Shown here piece by piece: positions 26,276 to 26,458 of a stretch of 26,458 nt of DNA. The DNA is from CAYUNA01 sp047629355 (GTDB taxonomy: Bacteria > Bacteroidota > Bacteroidia > Chitinophagales > Saprospiraceae). The DNA lies in the NCBI GenBank assembly GCA_047629355.1, contig JBLHWU010000074.1, positions 1 to 26,458 of the forward strand, written 5' to 3'. Below the pieces are notes generated by a model, which did not search any database, was not told the DNA's origin, and worked only from the letters and a program-made list of their open reading frames with translations. How positions within the stretch are numbered: position 1 is the stretch's first letter; each line of letters begins with the position of its first letter. Made by a program: the position numbers and the translations under genes.

Positions 26276-26458
26276 TTAAACATTAAACAAATGCCCCATT
26301 TGTTTTTCTTTGGTTTTTAAATAATTACGGTTTCCATCCTTTGCAGGAATAATCAATGGAATCCGGCTAACTACTTCAACTGAAGAATTGTCGATAGCTT
26401 GTATTTTTAGTGGGTTATTGGTGAGTAAATGAATTTTTTTGATGCCCAAATCTCGCAT
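26276..26458 (-). CDS. ribA: GTP cyclohydrolase II, C-terminal end (partial, runs off the window)
   Basis: Sixty codons up to the stop at 26276-26278; the gene continues beyond the right edge, and the ATG at the edge is probably internal. The text DLGIKKIHLLTNNPLKIQAI, then VVSRIPLI, NYLKTKEKQMGHL is the conserved C-terminus of RibA, which opens GTP to start riboflavin synthesis; LLTNNPxK is the GTP-binding end segment. Whether it is a free RibA or the second half of a RibBA fusion cannot be seen. It shares direction with the T9SS run but is separated by 461 bp. Confidence 0.88.
   Translation of the reverse strand: MRDLGIKKIHLLTNNPLKIQAIDNSSVEVVSRIPLIIPAKDGNRNYLKTKEKQMGHLFNV

Noticed and set aside
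26092..26283. 63-codon minus-strand frame before the ribA end
   Set aside because: Low-complexity Phe/Ile/Tyr-rich product in AT-rich DNA, overlapping the ribA stop; no recognisable domain.

Overview
The window is a chromosomal segment of an AT-rich member of the Bacteroidota, most likely a Saprospiria-type gliding bacterium. This rests on three very large secreted proteins that end in the gliding-motility/type IX secretion (T9SS) type B C-terminal domain, a PorP/SprF family outer-membrane protein, SprB repeats, a DUF7948/SBBP-repeat protein, and A-rich leaders without Shine-Dalgarno sequences. The genus cannot be fixed from sequence alone. No tRNA, rRNA, CRISPR array, prophage or intact transposase was seen.

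Layout. 1-686: repeat DNA (half of a long palindrome, then a 194-bp MITE-like element) and an AT-rich leader. 687-2196 (+): an AraC-type regulator and a secreted PEBP/YbhB-type protein. 2218-7838 (-): one giant surface-protein gene split in two by a frameshift near 6135. It encodes a signal peptide, about 26 LRR-like units of 24 residues, SprB repeats, a von Willebrand A domain, DUF11-like domains, four Cys repeats and a type B sorting domain. 7993-9519 (-): a GH3-family adenylating enzyme. 9600-10212: an array of long palindromic repeats joined at shared CTWAG 5-mers. 10401-14495 (+): a DUF7948/SBBP/PKD/SprB surface protein. 14496-15112: repeat remnants and the second, inverted copy of the 194-bp element. 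15113-17101 (+): a lipoprotein type I pullulanase. 17138-17304: another palindrome copy. 17477-17986 (+): a FlaR/topology-modulation-like P-loop protein. 18114-25814 (-): a likely operon read in the order PorP/SprF, PorE/SprD-like TPR-propeller-OmpA protein, SprB-like adhesin. 26276-26458 (-): the C-terminal end of GTP cyclohydrolase II.

How the genes fit together. The right half looks like a dedicated secretion-and-anchoring module: a PorP/SprF protein, a periplasmic peptidoglycan-binding OmpA protein and the SprB-like cargo. The two other type B proteins have no PorP/SprF gene beside them here and probably use the general T9SS. The other genes are mostly single units separated by palindromic or MITE-like repeats, which may also act as transcript ends. 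The most unusual features are the split LRR/vWA adhesin and the two families of small palindromic intergenic elements.
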